DNA of 64,000 nucleotides from Haliscomenobacter sp041740695 (GCF_041740695.1 NZ_JBGSLK010000015.1:22670-86669), one strand, 5' to 3'. Positions 44,690 to 53,716 are shown, counted from the first letter of the stretch. Program-made: numbers and translations. Notes: generated by a model from the letters alone, not told the origin.

Positions 44690-44723
44690 GGGCTGCTGGA
44701 TATTTCTTAGATCGTAAAGATGC

Positions 44724-44755
44724 AAAAAAGACCAGACATTTTTTTTTGCCTGGTC
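44724..44755 (-). terminator. Intrinsic terminator of the short ORF (minus strand)
   Basis: On the minus strand, GACCAGGC...GTCTGGTC forms a stem followed by six T (complement of 44724-44729). It lies 10 bp after the stop of the 31-codon ORF and 35 bp before the CotH-like start, so the short transcript would end before that gene. Confidence 0.7.
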
Positions 44756-44764
44756 AAAATTAAT

Positions 44765-44860
44765 TTAGCGGCCCAATTGAGTATCGTCGGTAATGACGAT
44801 GCAGCAGTTGGTTTGGGTCAGAAAATTGTGGTTCGTAGTTAAAGGGTAAAATTGCTCCAT
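44765..44860 (-). CDS. Possible 31-residue small protein with Cys-Cys pair
   Basis: ATG at 44860, stop at 44765. Sequence in pieces: MEQFYPLTTNHNFLTQTN, then CCIVITDDTQLGR. It is too short to judge by codon statistics. Support comes from context: an intrinsic terminator directly follows on the same strand, and the ORF lies in a ~350-bp gap (44690-45079) without other genes. The adjacent cysteines could form a disulfide, bind metal or be a modification site in a peptide precursor; no maturation genes are nearby. It could equally be a leader peptide or a chance ORF in an untranslated RNA. Confidence 0.35.
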   Translation of the reverse strand: MEQFYPLTTNHNFLTQTNCCIVITDDTQLGR

Positions 44861-45079
44861 GATAGTGGGTTTTGTGTGCCGTGAAATAATAACCCTAGCC
44901 TACTTGGTGCTTTTACCCTGTATGGACTTAGTGAAACAAAAATACAAGGATTGCCAGGTAGATGCACTACCACTAAAACTGTACTTGTTCCAACCCAGAT
45001 TGACGCGAAGAAAGGAAATATTTTTATTTAACAAATTGGATAGCAACATTTTGAACGCTTGTCAAAAATAGGTTCTATT

Positions 45080-45919
45080 ATGCTAAAGGTCGCATTGCGC
45101 AAAAATGAGTCACTATGGGCAGAGGTACTGCAACAATCAACCGATGCCCGGCAATTTCAATTGTGGTGGTTGGGTCAAAGTGGTTTTTTGTTGCAATGGC
45201 AGGGCAAACGGGTACTTTTTGACCCCTACCTTTCCGACTCCCTTACCCGGAAATATGCCCATACCAACAAACCACATGTGCGCATCAGTGAACGAGTCAT
45301 TGACCCCGCGCTGCTGCAAGGCATCGACATCCTTAGCTCCAGCCACAACCATACCGATCATTTGGATGCGGAGACCTTGCAGCCGCTTTTGGCCAATAAC
45401 CCCCAAGCCGCTTTTGTTATCCCGGAAGCCAACCGGGATTTTGTGGTGGAAAGGGTGGGCTGTGCTCGGGATTTACCCTTAGGTTTGAATGATGGCCAAA
45501 GTCTACAACTGGAGCCATTCACCCTACATGGAGTGCCTGCTGCACACAATGAATTGGAAAGGGATGCCCAGGGCAATTGTCGTTTCATGGGCTACGTGCT
45601 CGAATTTGGGCCCTGGAAAATTTACCATAGTGGCGATACGCTTTGGTACCCGGGAATAGTGGAAGTGTTAAAACCCTTCCAGGTAGACATTGCCTTATTG
45701 CCCATCAATGGCAACGACCCGGCGCGTGGCGTAGCAGGTAATTTGAATGCCCGTGAAGCAGTGGAACTGGGTCTGGCCATTGGGGCTAAATTGGTGATTC
45801 CCCATCACTACGACCTATTTGAATTCAATACCGCCGATCCTCAAATATTCGTCGATCTTGCCGAAAAAATGCGGCAGCCTTATAAAGTGCTGGCCTTGGG
45901 GGAAGGGATAAAAATTTAA
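45080..45919 (+). CDS. MBL-fold metal-dependent hydrolase (UlaG-like)
   Basis: 279 residues from the ATG at 45080; a TTG at 45059 is possible. The metallo-beta-lactamase motif is SHNHTDHLD (H89, H91, D93, H94), with YHSGDT (further metal ligands) and a terminal VIPHHYDLF histidine pair. The domain order (WWLGQSGFLLQWQGKRVLFD, then the metal site, then MGYVLEFGPWKIYHSGDTLW) is that of the UlaG/L-ascorbate-6-phosphate lactonase-like branch, whose members act on phosphodiester or lactone substrates. The substrate is not predictable. Single gene, 40 kb from any ascorbate pathway gene I can see, so the ascorbate role is not claimed. Confidence 0.88.
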   Translation: MLKVALRKNESLWAEVLQQSTDARQFQLWWLGQSGFLLQWQGKRVLFDPYLSDSLTRKYAHTNKPHVRISERVIDPALLQGIDILSSSHNHTDHLDAETLQPLLANNPQAAFVIPEANRDFVVERVGCARDLPLGLNDGQSLQLEPFTLHGVPAAHNELERDAQGNCRFMGYVLEFGPWKIYHSGDTLWYPGIVEVLKPFQVDIALLPINGNDPARGVAGNLNAREAVELGLAIGAKLVIPHHYDLFEFNTADPQIFVDLAEKMRQPYKVLALGEGIKI

Positions 45920-46018
45920 CAAACTTAATTTCAAGCCCCTGTTTCACTTTTGCCAGAATTACTTTAAATTGGACCAATGCACAATGCCCCATTTTGATCA
46001 GCAAAAACTCATATTCCC

Positions 46019-46405
46019 ATGGCTGAAACTTTTTGGCGTTTCACCAATGACCTCGGACAAGCATACCTCATTGGTCTTTTTCATGGTGACAAAGATGGGC
46101 ACCTGGTCGTGCATTGTAACTCCAGGGTAGTGTTGATCGATTTTAATGTACAACACTCCAAAGCTTACTCTTTTTTCATCGAAGAAGAACTCTGCGAACT
46201 GAAATTGGATCGACAGGATGTCGGGTTTACTTACTCTTGCCAGATCAATGTGGATGCGGATACGCCAAAAAACCGCTGGCGAAAATCTACGGAACAGACC
46301 GAAAAAACTTACACCCAACGTGCCTGGTGGATTGCTGGAGGCACCTTTATCTTTCTCATCGTGCTGAGCATCTTACTAAGAAATGTCTTTTTTCCCAGAA
46401 TCTGA
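46019..46405 (+). CDS. Tail-anchored membrane protein of unknown function
   Basis: 128 residues. The first ~95 residues are a hydrophilic beta-rich domain (FWRFTNDLGQAYLIGLFHGD, GHLVVHCNSRVVLIDF, HSKAYSFFIEEELCELKLDR); a single membrane helix follows at the C-terminus (WWIAGGTFIFLIVLSILL), leaving the N-terminal domain probably in the cytoplasm. No family is recognised. It precedes scpB by 37 bp on the same strand and may be co-transcribed with scpB and the DUF2480 gene. Confidence 0.7.
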   Translation: MAETFWRFTNDLGQAYLIGLFHGDKDGHLVVHCNSRVVLIDFNVQHSKAYSFFIEEELCELKLDRQDVGFTYSCQINVDADTPKNRWRKSTEQTEKTYTQRAWWIAGGTFIFLIVLSILLRNVFFPRI

Positions 46406-46442
46406 ATTATTTTTACGCTTTGATCATTAGCACAAAAAGTTA

Positions 46443-47051
46443 TTGGCCTTGAAGCATTTGGCACAACACATCGAGAGTTTGATTTTTACGGCGGATGCCC
46501 CCATTTCATTTACCGACATTCGGGCTTGTTTGGAAGAAACCTTCGGATTGGAATTCCACCAGGAAGAAATAGAAAAGGCGATTCAGGGCTTGATTGAAAA
46601 ATATCAGGACGAATCCTTTGCTTTTGAGCTGATCGAAATTGCCGAAGGTTACCAATTTTTGACCAAAGGTGCCTATCACAATACCGTTGGCACCCTACTC
46701 AAACAAAGAACCCGCAAACGCCTCTCGCGCGCTGCTTTGGAGACCCTAGCTATCGTCGCTTACAAGCAGCCCGTGTCAAAAACCGAGATCGAAAAAATTC
46801 GTGGCGTCAATTCTGATTACGCCATCCAGAAACTATTGGAGAAGGAACTTGTTTCTATTGTGGGCCGGAGTGAAGGCCCGGGTAAACCACTTTTATACGG
46901 TGCCGGAGACAAGTTTATGAATTATTTTGGGCTAAAAAGCATCAAAGATCTGCCACAGCCCAAAGAATTCAGAGACCCGGAAAACCTCATCGGTGAACCT
47001 GAAGACATTGAAGAACTGGCGGAGAATGCCGCTGATCCAATTGAAGAATAA
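46443..47051 (+). CDS. scpB: Segregation and condensation protein B
   Basis: 202 residues. Two winged-helix domains typical of ScpB: N-terminal LAQHIESLIFTADAPISFTD and the highly conserved RLSRAALETLAIVAYKQPVS followed by EIEKIRGVNSDYAIQKLLEK; GRSEGPGKPLLYG follows. ScpB binds ScpA and the SMC ATPase and is needed for chromosome condensation. No ATG is available; translation must begin at TTG, at 46443 (as taken) or 46449. scpA is not in the window. The DUF2480 gene begins 5 bp after the stop. Confidence 0.95.
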   Translation: MALKHLAQHIESLIFTADAPISFTDIRACLEETFGLEFHQEEIEKAIQGLIEKYQDESFAFELIEIAEGYQFLTKGAYHNTVGTLLKQRTRKRLSRAALETLAIVAYKQPVSKTEIEKIRGVNSDYAIQKLLEKELVSIVGRSEGPGKPLLYGAGDKFMNYFGLKSIKDLPQPKEFRDPENLIGEPEDIEELAENAADPIEE

Positions 47052-47056
47052 GCAAT

Positions 47057-47566
47057 ATGGAAGATTTACTCGTAAACCGCGTGGCCAATAGTGGCTTGAT
47101 GACTGTAAACCTGGAAGACTTTTTCCCTAATGGCGAAATTGCTCATTTCGATCTGCTTGACTACCTATTCATGGGGTTGATTTTGAAGGAGAAAGATTTT
47201 AGGGAAGCACTCAAAAACCATGATTGGACGCAGTACCAAGGCAAGGTTTTATTGGTTTATTGCTCCAATGACTCCATCATTCCGGTTTGGGCTTACATGC
47301 TAGTGGCTACTTACGCGGAGGCTTTTGCGAAAGATATTTTCCAGGGCGATGCAGACAATTATTACAAGGCGGCCTTCAATCGATCTTTGAGTCAAATCGA
47401 CCCTGCTTCTTATGCTGGCCAACGCATCGTCATCAAAGGTTGTAGCGATAAACCAGTACCACCTTCCGCGTACCTGGAATTAACCCGCTTGCTCAAGCCG
47501 CACGTACTGAGCATCATGTATGGTGAACCCTGTTCTACCGTGCCCATTTATAAGCGGAAAGCCTAA
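47057..47566 (+). CDS. DUF2480 family protein
   Basis: 169 residues, cytoplasmic. It matches the Bacteroidota-specific DUF2480 pattern: NRVANSGLMTVNLEDFFPNG, LKEKDFREALKNHDWTQYQG, VWAYMLVATYAEAFAKDI and the conserved end KGCSDKPVPPSAYLELTRLL with SIMYGEPCSTVPIYKRK. The final block has a conserved Cys pair (GCSDKP and EPCST) that could bind metal. Function unknown. It starts 5 bp after scpB, so co-translation is likely and a link to chromosome biology is possible but only inferred. Confidence 0.92.
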   Translation: MEDLLVNRVANSGLMTVNLEDFFPNGEIAHFDLLDYLFMGLILKEKDFREALKNHDWTQYQGKVLLVYCSNDSIIPVWAYMLVATYAEAFAKDIFQGDADNYYKAAFNRSLSQIDPASYAGQRIVIKGCSDKPVPPSAYLELTRLLKPHVLSIMYGEPCSTVPIYKRKA

Positions 47567-47590
47567 ACTGGCTGAGGCCGCAATTTTTTG

Positions 47591-47598
47591 TATCTTTG
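47591..47598 (+). promoter_or_regulatory. Candidate -7 box of the lytic transglycosylase gene
   Basis: TATCTTTG (consensus TAnnTTTG) ends 23 bp before the ATG at 47622, the same spacing as at ileS. No matching -33 TTG is clear. Confidence 0.45.
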
Positions 47599-47621
47599 GG
47601 CAATATCTATACTTTTCGACT

Positions 47622-48527
47622 ATGCAAAAGGGACTTCGCATTTATGCTGCGGTAGCAGCCGCACTTTTCACCATTGCACTATTGAGTTCTTATAGTGGCT
47701 TGCGTTCGGGCAGTAATGGAGGTGACAACGACAGTTTGCCGCAAGTCATCAAAAGTGTCAACCTCGACCGCAAGTTTGATTTTGCGGGTGAAGTAGTGCC
47801 TAGCGAAAGTTTCGATGTACGCGAGCGGTTAGAAAAAGAACTGCTGATCAACTCCTATTTGCACGCCAATACCCTGATCAACATCAAGCGTACCGCGCGG
47901 TATTTCCCTCTGATCGAAAAAGTACTGGCTGAAAACGACATGCCCAATGATTTGAAATATTTCCCCGTAATCGAAAGCAACCTCAGCAACGCCACTTCTT
48001 CGGCCGGAGCTAAGGGGCTCTGGCAGTTCATGAAAAGCTCTGCCGATTATTATGGCCTGGAAGTAAATGAAGAAGTGGACGAACGTTACCACGTGGAAAA
48101 ATCAACGCGGGCAGGGATCAAATACCTGAAAGACCTCAAAAAGCGCTTTGGCTCCTGGCCCCTGGTTGCGGCAGCCTACAACATGGGCCCAACCCGTCTG
48201 GCCAGTGACATGAAACTCCAACGCGCCGAGTCTTATTACGAACTCAACCTGCCTGACGAAACCTTGCGGTATTTCTTTCGCCTCATTGCCGTAAAAGACA
48301 TTTTTGAAAACCCACAGCAATACGGCTTTTACCTCGACAACGAGAATTACCCACCCTTGGATAATTATAAAATTGTAGAAGTCAAAACACCCATCTTGAG
48401 CCTGGGCGACTTTGCCAAAGAGCACAATACCTCCTATCGGATGCTCAAAATCTATAATCCCTGGTTGATTGACTCCAAATTGAGCAATCGGGCCGGAAAG
48501 TTGTATGAGATCAAAATCCCCAAGTAA
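47622..48527 (+). CDS. Membrane-associated lytic transglycosylase (MltD-like, GH23)
   Basis: 301 residues from the ATG at 47622; the open frame upstream overlaps the DUF2480 gene and is rejected. An N-terminal signal or anchor (MQKGLRIYAAVAAALFTIAL) precedes a goose-type SLT domain: FPVIESNLSNATSSAGAKGL, with catalytic E118, and AAYNMGPTRLASDMK. The C-terminal ~50 residues (ILSLGDFAKEHNTSYRMLKI, YNPWL) look like a LysM peptidoglycan-binding domain. It cleaves the glycan strands of peptidoglycan from the periplasmic side. Followed 59 bp later by the GH43 gene, with independent functions. Confidence 0.93.
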   Translation: MQKGLRIYAAVAAALFTIALLSSYSGLRSGSNGGDNDSLPQVIKSVNLDRKFDFAGEVVPSESFDVRERLEKELLINSYLHANTLINIKRTARYFPLIEKVLAENDMPNDLKYFPVIESNLSNATSSAGAKGLWQFMKSSADYYGLEVNEEVDERYHVEKSTRAGIKYLKDLKKRFGSWPLVAAAYNMGPTRLASDMKLQRAESYYELNLPDETLRYFFRLIAVKDIFENPQQYGFYLDNENYPPLDNYKIVEVKTPILSLGDFAKEHNTSYRMLKIYNPWLIDSKLSNRAGKLYEIKIPK

Positions 48528-48586
48528 GGAATGGAAAATTTGCACAATGAATATATCTTGCTCCCGCATGAAATATTCATACCGCG

Positions 48587-50560
48587 ATGAAAAAATTCTT
48601 TTTGCTTTTACCGCTATTTTTTGCCCTTATTTTCACTGGCATCGCCCAGGAAACCTTTACCAATCCCCTATTGCCTTCTGGTGCCGACCCTTACAGCTTT
48701 TACAAAGATGGCTATTACTATTACACCCATACCATGGGCAATAGATTGGGTATTTGGAAAACCAAAAACCTGGCCAACCTTAAAACAGCCGAAGCAAAAA
48801 TCATTTGGACTCCACCCGCAGGCACTCTGTATTCCAAGGAAATATGGGCTCCAGAGATCCATTTTATCCAAGGCAAGTGGTACATGTACTTTGCCGCTGA
48901 TGATGGCGACAACAACCATCACCGAATGTATGTCTTGGAAAATGCCTCCCCCGACCCCATGCAAGGCAACTGGGATTTTAAAGGAAAAGTAGCCGACGCC
49001 ACCGACAAATGGGCCATCGACGGCGATGTTTTTGAACACAATGGCCAACTCTACATGATTTGGTCGGGCTGGGAAGGGGACGTCAACGTGCAGCAAAACA
49101 TTTACATCGCCAAAATGAAAAACCCCTGGATGATTGAGGGACCAAGGGTCATGCTCTCCGGTTCGGACTTTGACTGGGAAAAACACGGCGATTTACCGGG
49201 CAATCCTAGCCATGTCAATGTCAATGAAGGGCCGCAAATTTTGAAACACGACAATAAACTGTTGATCATTTATTCCGCCAGTGGATGTTGGACGGATTTT
49301 TACGCATTGGGCATGCTCAGTGCGGATAAAAACGCGGACTTACTCAATGCCAAGAGCTGGGTTAAATCGCCTCAACCCGTTTTTAAAGCTTCCCCCGAAA
49401 ATGGAGTGTATGCTCCCGGGCACAATTCATTTTTCAAATCACCCGATGGCAAAGAAGATTGGATCTTGTACCATGCGAATGCAAAACCAGGGCAAGGTTG
49501 TGGCACTTTTCGTTCGCCGAGAATGCAAAAATTCAGCTGGAATCCGGACGGTACGCCCAACTTTGGCACCCCGGTAAAAGAGCAAGAGGTATTGGCCATA
49601 CCGGCAGGACAAACCCGCAGCAGGGCGAAGGCTAAATCGCCTAAAAATCCCATTTTTGAAGGCTGGTACGCCGATCCGGAAGGGGTAATTTTGGACAACA
49701 AGTACTGGGTATTCCCCACTTTTTCAGCAAAGTACAAAGCCCAGGTTTTTCTGGACGCCTTTTCTTCTAAAGACCTGGTAAACTGGAAAAAACACCCCAA
49801 AATTGTCGATACAAGCGCAATCAAATGGGCCCACATGGCCATGTGGGCACCCTCAATTGTGCAAAAAGACAAGCAATATTTCCTGTTTTTTTCAGCAAAC
49901 GACATTCAAAGCGCCGAAAGAAACAAAGTGAAAGACGATACCATGGGTGGCATTGGCATTGCGGTGGCCAATCAGCCCCAAGGCCCCTACCGTGATTATT
50001 TGGGCAAACCACTGATCAATCACTTTTACAATAAAGCTCAGCCCATTGATCAGTTTGTTTTCCAAGACAAAGACCAGCAATACTACATCCTTTACGGTGG
50101 TTGGGGGCATTGCAACATTGGAAAACTCAATGCTGATTTTACGGCCTTGACGCCCTTTCCGAATGGCGATTTGGTCAAAGAAATTACACCACAAGGGTAT
50201 GTGGAAGGACCAACGATGTTTATCCGCAATGGAAAATATTACCTCATGTGGTCGGAAGGCGGCTGGACCAATGGCACCTACAAAGTAGCCTATGCAGTCG
50301 GAGATGGGGTGATGGGGCCTTTTGAAAAGATCGGCACGATTTTAACAGCGGATGAAAACATCGCCACCGGGGCCGGGCACCATTCCGTCATCAATGTTCC
50401 GAATACCGATGAGTGGTACATGGTTTACCACCGCCGGCCAATCCCTAATTTTGATCGAGATCACCGCGTTGTGTGCATCGACCGCCTTTTTTTTAATGCA
50501 GATGGCACGATTAAAGAGGTTAAAATGACTTTTGAAGGGGTGAAGCGGAAGTTGAAATGA
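48587..50560 (+). CDS. Double-domain glycoside hydrolase family 43
   Basis: 657 residues, signal peptide MKKFFLLLPLFFALIFTGIA. Two GH43 five-bladed propellers in tandem. The first has GADPYSFYKDG (base D), KWAIDGDVFEHNG (pKa D) and NEGPQILKHD (acid E); the second has GWYADPEGVILD, QPIDQFVFQDKDQ and YVEGPTMFIRNGK, so both look catalytically complete. GH43 enzymes cleave alpha-L-arabinofuranosides, arabinan or beta-xylosides; tandem domains may act on two linkages of one polymer (inference). No carbohydrate-binding module or T9SS domain. A 22-bp perfect terminator stem begins at the base after its stop codon. Confidence 0.92.
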   Translation: MKKFFLLLPLFFALIFTGIAQETFTNPLLPSGADPYSFYKDGYYYYTHTMGNRLGIWKTKNLANLKTAEAKIIWTPPAGTLYSKEIWAPEIHFIQGKWYMYFAADDGDNNHHRMYVLENASPDPMQGNWDFKGKVADATDKWAIDGDVFEHNGQLYMIWSGWEGDVNVQQNIYIAKMKNPWMIEGPRVMLSGSDFDWEKHGDLPGNPSHVNVNEGPQILKHDNKLLIIYSASGCWTDFYALGMLSADKNADLLNAKSWVKSPQPVFKASPENGVYAPGHNSFFKSPDGKEDWILYHANAKPGQGCGTFRSPRMQKFSWNPDGTPNFGTPVKEQEVLAIPAGQTRSRAKAKSPKNPIFEGWYADPEGVILDNKYWVFPTFSAKYKAQVFLDAFSSKDLVNWKKHPKIVDTSAIKWAHMAMWAPSIVQKDKQYFLFFSANDIQSAERNKVKDDTMGGIGIAVANQPQGPYRDYLGKPLINHFYNKAQPIDQFVFQDKDQQYYILYGGWGHCNIGKLNADFTALTPFPNGDLVKEITPQGYVEGPTMFIRNGKYYLMWSEGGWTNGTYKVAYAVGDGVMGPFEKIGTILTADENIATGAGHHSVINVPNTDEWYMVYHRRPIPNFDRDHRVVCIDRLFFNADGTIKEVKMTFEGVKRKLK

Positions 50561-50607
50561 TGGTTATACGTTTACTAAACTTTTGAAGTTTAGTAAACGT
50601 ATAACCA
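50561..50607. terminator. Bidirectional terminator hairpin, 22-bp perfect stem
   Basis: Left arm 50561-50582 (begins TGGTTATACGTTTACTAA), loop TTG, right arm 50586-50607 exactly complementary. It fills the whole gap between the GH43 stop (50560) and the T9SS protease stop (50611), which converge. Confidence 0.88.
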
Positions 50608-50610
50608 AAC

Positions 50611-53391
50611 TTAACGCTGCAAAATCAGCCGCAAGCCAACCGAGGATTGTCGATGCTTCAGCCGAAGTACGTACATCCCAGCGGGGTAACGCGCCAAATC
50701 CAGGCTCCAATCCTGGAAAACCTGCCCTGGAATAAACGTTTCCAATAGCTGTCCACTCAAGTTGTACAGCTCCATGCTGGCACCATCTATGGGTGTAGAG
50801 AGGTGGAGGTTGACCTTACCTGTACTTGGTACGGGTTCCAGTCCAACATCCAGATTGTTGATTTTTTGCAAATTGCTCTGAAAAACCGTGAAAGCCCGCA
50901 CTGGTGATGCCACGGTAGCGCATAAATTGATGGCTTTCACCTGCCAAAAATAACGACCGGGAACCAGGTCCTGGGCGCGTTGGTAATCCGTAACTTCCAG
51001 ATTCGCCACCCAAATCGGGAACTTAAAGAGAGAATCCGAAGCTACTTCCAATTCATAGCGCAAATTAGAACCAGTACCGCTCCAGGACAAGCGGGGGCGC
51101 TGATCCAAAGTAACCGCTGAAACGGCTGGTGTATTGAGTACAGGTACGGAAGGGGGTGCAGAGATTTCAAAACTGACCTTTACGCTGTCCCGCAGGGTAT
51201 TTTGACGGGTGTAAAAAGTGATTTCGTAAGTACCCGGTAAAAGTTGCCGCAAGTTTTTGGCTTTGGCCTGAAACAAGATACCTGCATTGATTTTTGCAGG
51301 ATCCTCGCTAAAGCTTAAAGTGAGCGGGAAGCGTGGGGAAAGTCGATAACTCAACACAGCTGAACCTTGATAACCATCCGCCGCTTTTAAGGAAAAAACC
51401 AGTGAATCGGCTTGGCATCTGGACTGGAAATCGGGCAAAACCGACGCCTGAATGCTGGGAGCAATAGAAAATTCCTGATAGGTATTAGGGATTTGGCTGG
51501 TATCACAAAGATTGGTGCCCCATACTTTCCAATAAAAGGTCCCTTTTAAGTCCAAACGTTCGATCTGATAAGTGGTATCAAAGGTGTTGTACCGTGCAAC
51601 AATGTTTTTAAATCCTGGATCAGTCGACAATAGCACAGAATAACGTTGGACGAAATTTGCTTTGTGCCAGCGCAATTGTACCGGTAAAGGCACCAGATTG
51701 TCACCATTTTGAGGTTCCATAGCTTGCACCGAAGCAGGAGTTTGAACAACCTCCAAGAGAATGAAACGCGATAAAGTATCTGCACCAATAATGGCCTGTA
51801 TTTTGATGGTTTGAAAACCCGAAAGGATAGCCGATTCGTTGCTGATTTCCAGGGTGGTTCTGGTGCCAGTGGTTGGATTGCTGCCAAATCGGGCAGTAAG
51901 ACCAGTAGGCAAATCCAGTACCCGGAAACGTACGGACAAGGTGTTAGGGTTGTTCACCTGAAGGTTCCAGGTCGCTTTTCCGATGCCACAAACTCGGCGA
52001 ATTTCCTGATCAATGTTGATGTTGTTGCCACATTGGTATTGCCAGCGGCCGGACATTTCGGTGAGTGAGCTGCGATCGGGGTCGAGCCATTCGCGTAGGC
52101 GGTTGGTTTGGCTGGTGCCTGCGTCCCAGGAAGCATCGAAGCTGCCAAAGGAGTCGTAACCCGTATTGCCACAAAGGGCGGTTCCGCCATGCAGTTGCCC
52201 CAATACCTGGCCTTTTAAATTGAACACAGGAGCGCCCGAAGAGCCATCTTCCGTACTGCCAATGTCCCAACGTGGAATGATCAAATGGGAACCATTGGCT
52301 ACTTGTGTGGAAGCCCCCCAATTGCCGAGATACGTACTCCGGCCTGAATAACTGAATCTTTTTTCCTCACTACCAGCCTGATGGATGGTGACTACGCCAT
52401 CGCTGGGCGTTTGCATGGTCGCATTCCAACCCGCGAAATAGGCATTGGCATCGGGTACGACCGGATCGTCTAATTCCAAAAGGGTAAAATCAGAGTTGGC
52501 ATTGGTAGCCCTTTGTACCATACCCGAATTAAAAATGGTGAACGCGCCATCGCCAGGTGAAGCATTGGCGGTGCTGCCGGGTTGACGGCAAAAGCTATTT
52601 TGAAAATTCCAGTAGACGACCAGGGATGGGGCATCGGAGGTACGGCTTTGACAGTGGCGGGCGGTAACAAAATAAGGTTTACAGTCTTCCTTGCCGTTGT
52701 TGACCAAATAGCCTGTGCAGATTGAAGTACCCCTAATGCTCATTAAACCCACGGCTTGGGCTACATTGCGAAAGTTTTCGATTTGGGGGTAACCATTGTT
52801 TTGCCCACACAAGATATCGATATGGCATTCGGAGGAGCGAACGCCCCTCAGGTTCATAAAATCGTGGTTCACATAGCTCAATTGTAAATCCAAGTCTGAT
52901 TTTTGGCGAGTAGGTAGGGTAACTTCTAAAATTATCTCTTCACTTTCGATGATGGGGCTCCAAAACTCCGCATGGTCTTCATTGTCTGCACTGCGAAATG
53001 GCCCTGCTTTTTCAGTCGTTTTGCCATTGATCAAAAACAATTCGGCACCAGTCGGGAGGTAAAAATTGGTAAAGCCCAAATTGAGCGAATGTGCACCTAC
53101 AGAACGTACACCCAAGCGCCAACGGCTGGTGCCCGGATTTGTTTCTACCCAAACCCCGCTGTTCTCTGGATTGTAATCGACCTCAATCGCTTTGGCAAAT
53201 TGAGGTGCCCGTCCCATTTGCCGCAAATTTAGCTCCTCCGCCGACAAGGCAGCATTATTTTGTACCGGCATATTCACCCGAGGAACGCGCCCAAACAGGG
53301 GATGCTCCCATTGGTCTTTGGTCGGGAATTGCTGAGCTATGAGCAAGGTGCTGGAAAACAGTAAAAAAGCGAAGAGTAAAGTATGCTTCAT
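50611..53391 (-). CDS. T9SS-secreted trypsin-like serine protease
   Basis: 926 residues, signal peptide MKHTLLFAFLLFSSTLLIAQ. A propeptide/beta domain is followed by a chymotrypsin-like domain: FVTARHCQS (catalytic H), NSDFTLLELDD (D) and STEDGSSGAPVF (S), the layout of lysyl-endopeptidase-like S1 proteases. Paired cysteines (ICTGYLV, CKPYFVTARHC, CGNTGYDSFG) fit disulfides. The second half has several immunoglobulin/FN3-like domains (RPRLSWSGTGSNLRYELEVA) and a C-terminal T9SS type A domain (LYNLSGQLLE, PAGMYVLRL). It is an extracellular protease; the specificity is not settled. Decamer-repeat hairpin DNA lies directly upstream. Confidence 0.92.
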   Translation of the reverse strand: MKHTLLFAFLLFSSTLLIAQQFPTKDQWEHPLFGRVPRVNMPVQNNAALSAEELNLRQMGRAPQFAKAIEVDYNPENSGVWVETNPGTSRWRLGVRSVGAHSLNLGFTNFYLPTGAELFLINGKTTEKAGPFRSADNEDHAEFWSPIIESEEIILEVTLPTRQKSDLDLQLSYVNHDFMNLRGVRSSECHIDILCGQNNGYPQIENFRNVAQAVGLMSIRGTSICTGYLVNNGKEDCKPYFVTARHCQSRTSDAPSLVVYWNFQNSFCRQPGSTANASPGDGAFTIFNSGMVQRATNANSDFTLLELDDPVVPDANAYFAGWNATMQTPSDGVVTIHQAGSEEKRFSYSGRSTYLGNWGASTQVANGSHLIIPRWDIGSTEDGSSGAPVFNLKGQVLGQLHGGTALCGNTGYDSFGSFDASWDAGTSQTNRLREWLDPDRSSLTEMSGRWQYQCGNNINIDQEIRRVCGIGKATWNLQVNNPNTLSVRFRVLDLPTGLTARFGSNPTTGTRTTLEISNESAILSGFQTIKIQAIIGADTLSRFILLEVVQTPASVQAMEPQNGDNLVPLPVQLRWHKANFVQRYSVLLSTDPGFKNIVARYNTFDTTYQIERLDLKGTFYWKVWGTNLCDTSQIPNTYQEFSIAPSIQASVLPDFQSRCQADSLVFSLKAADGYQGSAVLSYRLSPRFPLTLSFSEDPAKINAGILFQAKAKNLRQLLPGTYEITFYTRQNTLRDSVKVSFEISAPPSVPVLNTPAVSAVTLDQRPRLSWSGTGSNLRYELEVASDSLFKFPIWVANLEVTDYQRAQDLVPGRYFWQVKAINLCATVASPVRAFTVFQSNLQKINNLDVGLEPVPSTGKVNLHLSTPIDGASMELYNLSGQLLETFIPGQVFQDWSLDLARYPAGMYVLRLKHRQSSVGLRLILQR

Positions 53392-53417
53392 GGTTAAAGG
53401 TTGAGGGAGGTTGAGGG

Positions 53418-53520
53418 AGGTTGAGAAGGTTGAGGAAAGTTGAGGCTACCGCAGCGTTTTTGACAAAGGACACGTCTACGTCCCTGCGGTAGCCTCAACT
53501 TCCCTAAACCTTCTCAACCT
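53418..53520. repeat. 37-bp inverted repeat with tandem decamers
   Basis: Arms 53418-53454 and 53484-53520, two mismatches. The left side is preceded by GGTTGAGGGA-type tandem decamers (from 53399). The stem top carries GGCTACCGCAG, which occurs again at 63978-63988 near the window end. It lies upstream of the T9SS protease start (53391) and of the divergent FKBP gene. Confidence 0.88.
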
Positions 53521-53716
53521 AAACCTAAGATTAATGCTTATTGCGCTCCAATTGTTGCTCGATAAGCCCGAACTGTAGGTCGCCTGACAAAAGTAAGTCC
53601 TGATTCAACTTTTCCTGTATATTTAAGTTTATTCAGGAACATGTATAAAAGTACAATCTTTTCTTCAAACCCTGGAACGCCGAACCTTGGAACCCTGGAA
53701 CCTAAAATTGTTACCC

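Noticed and set aside
45080..45919. Ascorbate (ula) catabolic operon
   Set aside because: UlaG-like proteins are widespread; no phosphotransferase or other ula gene is present.
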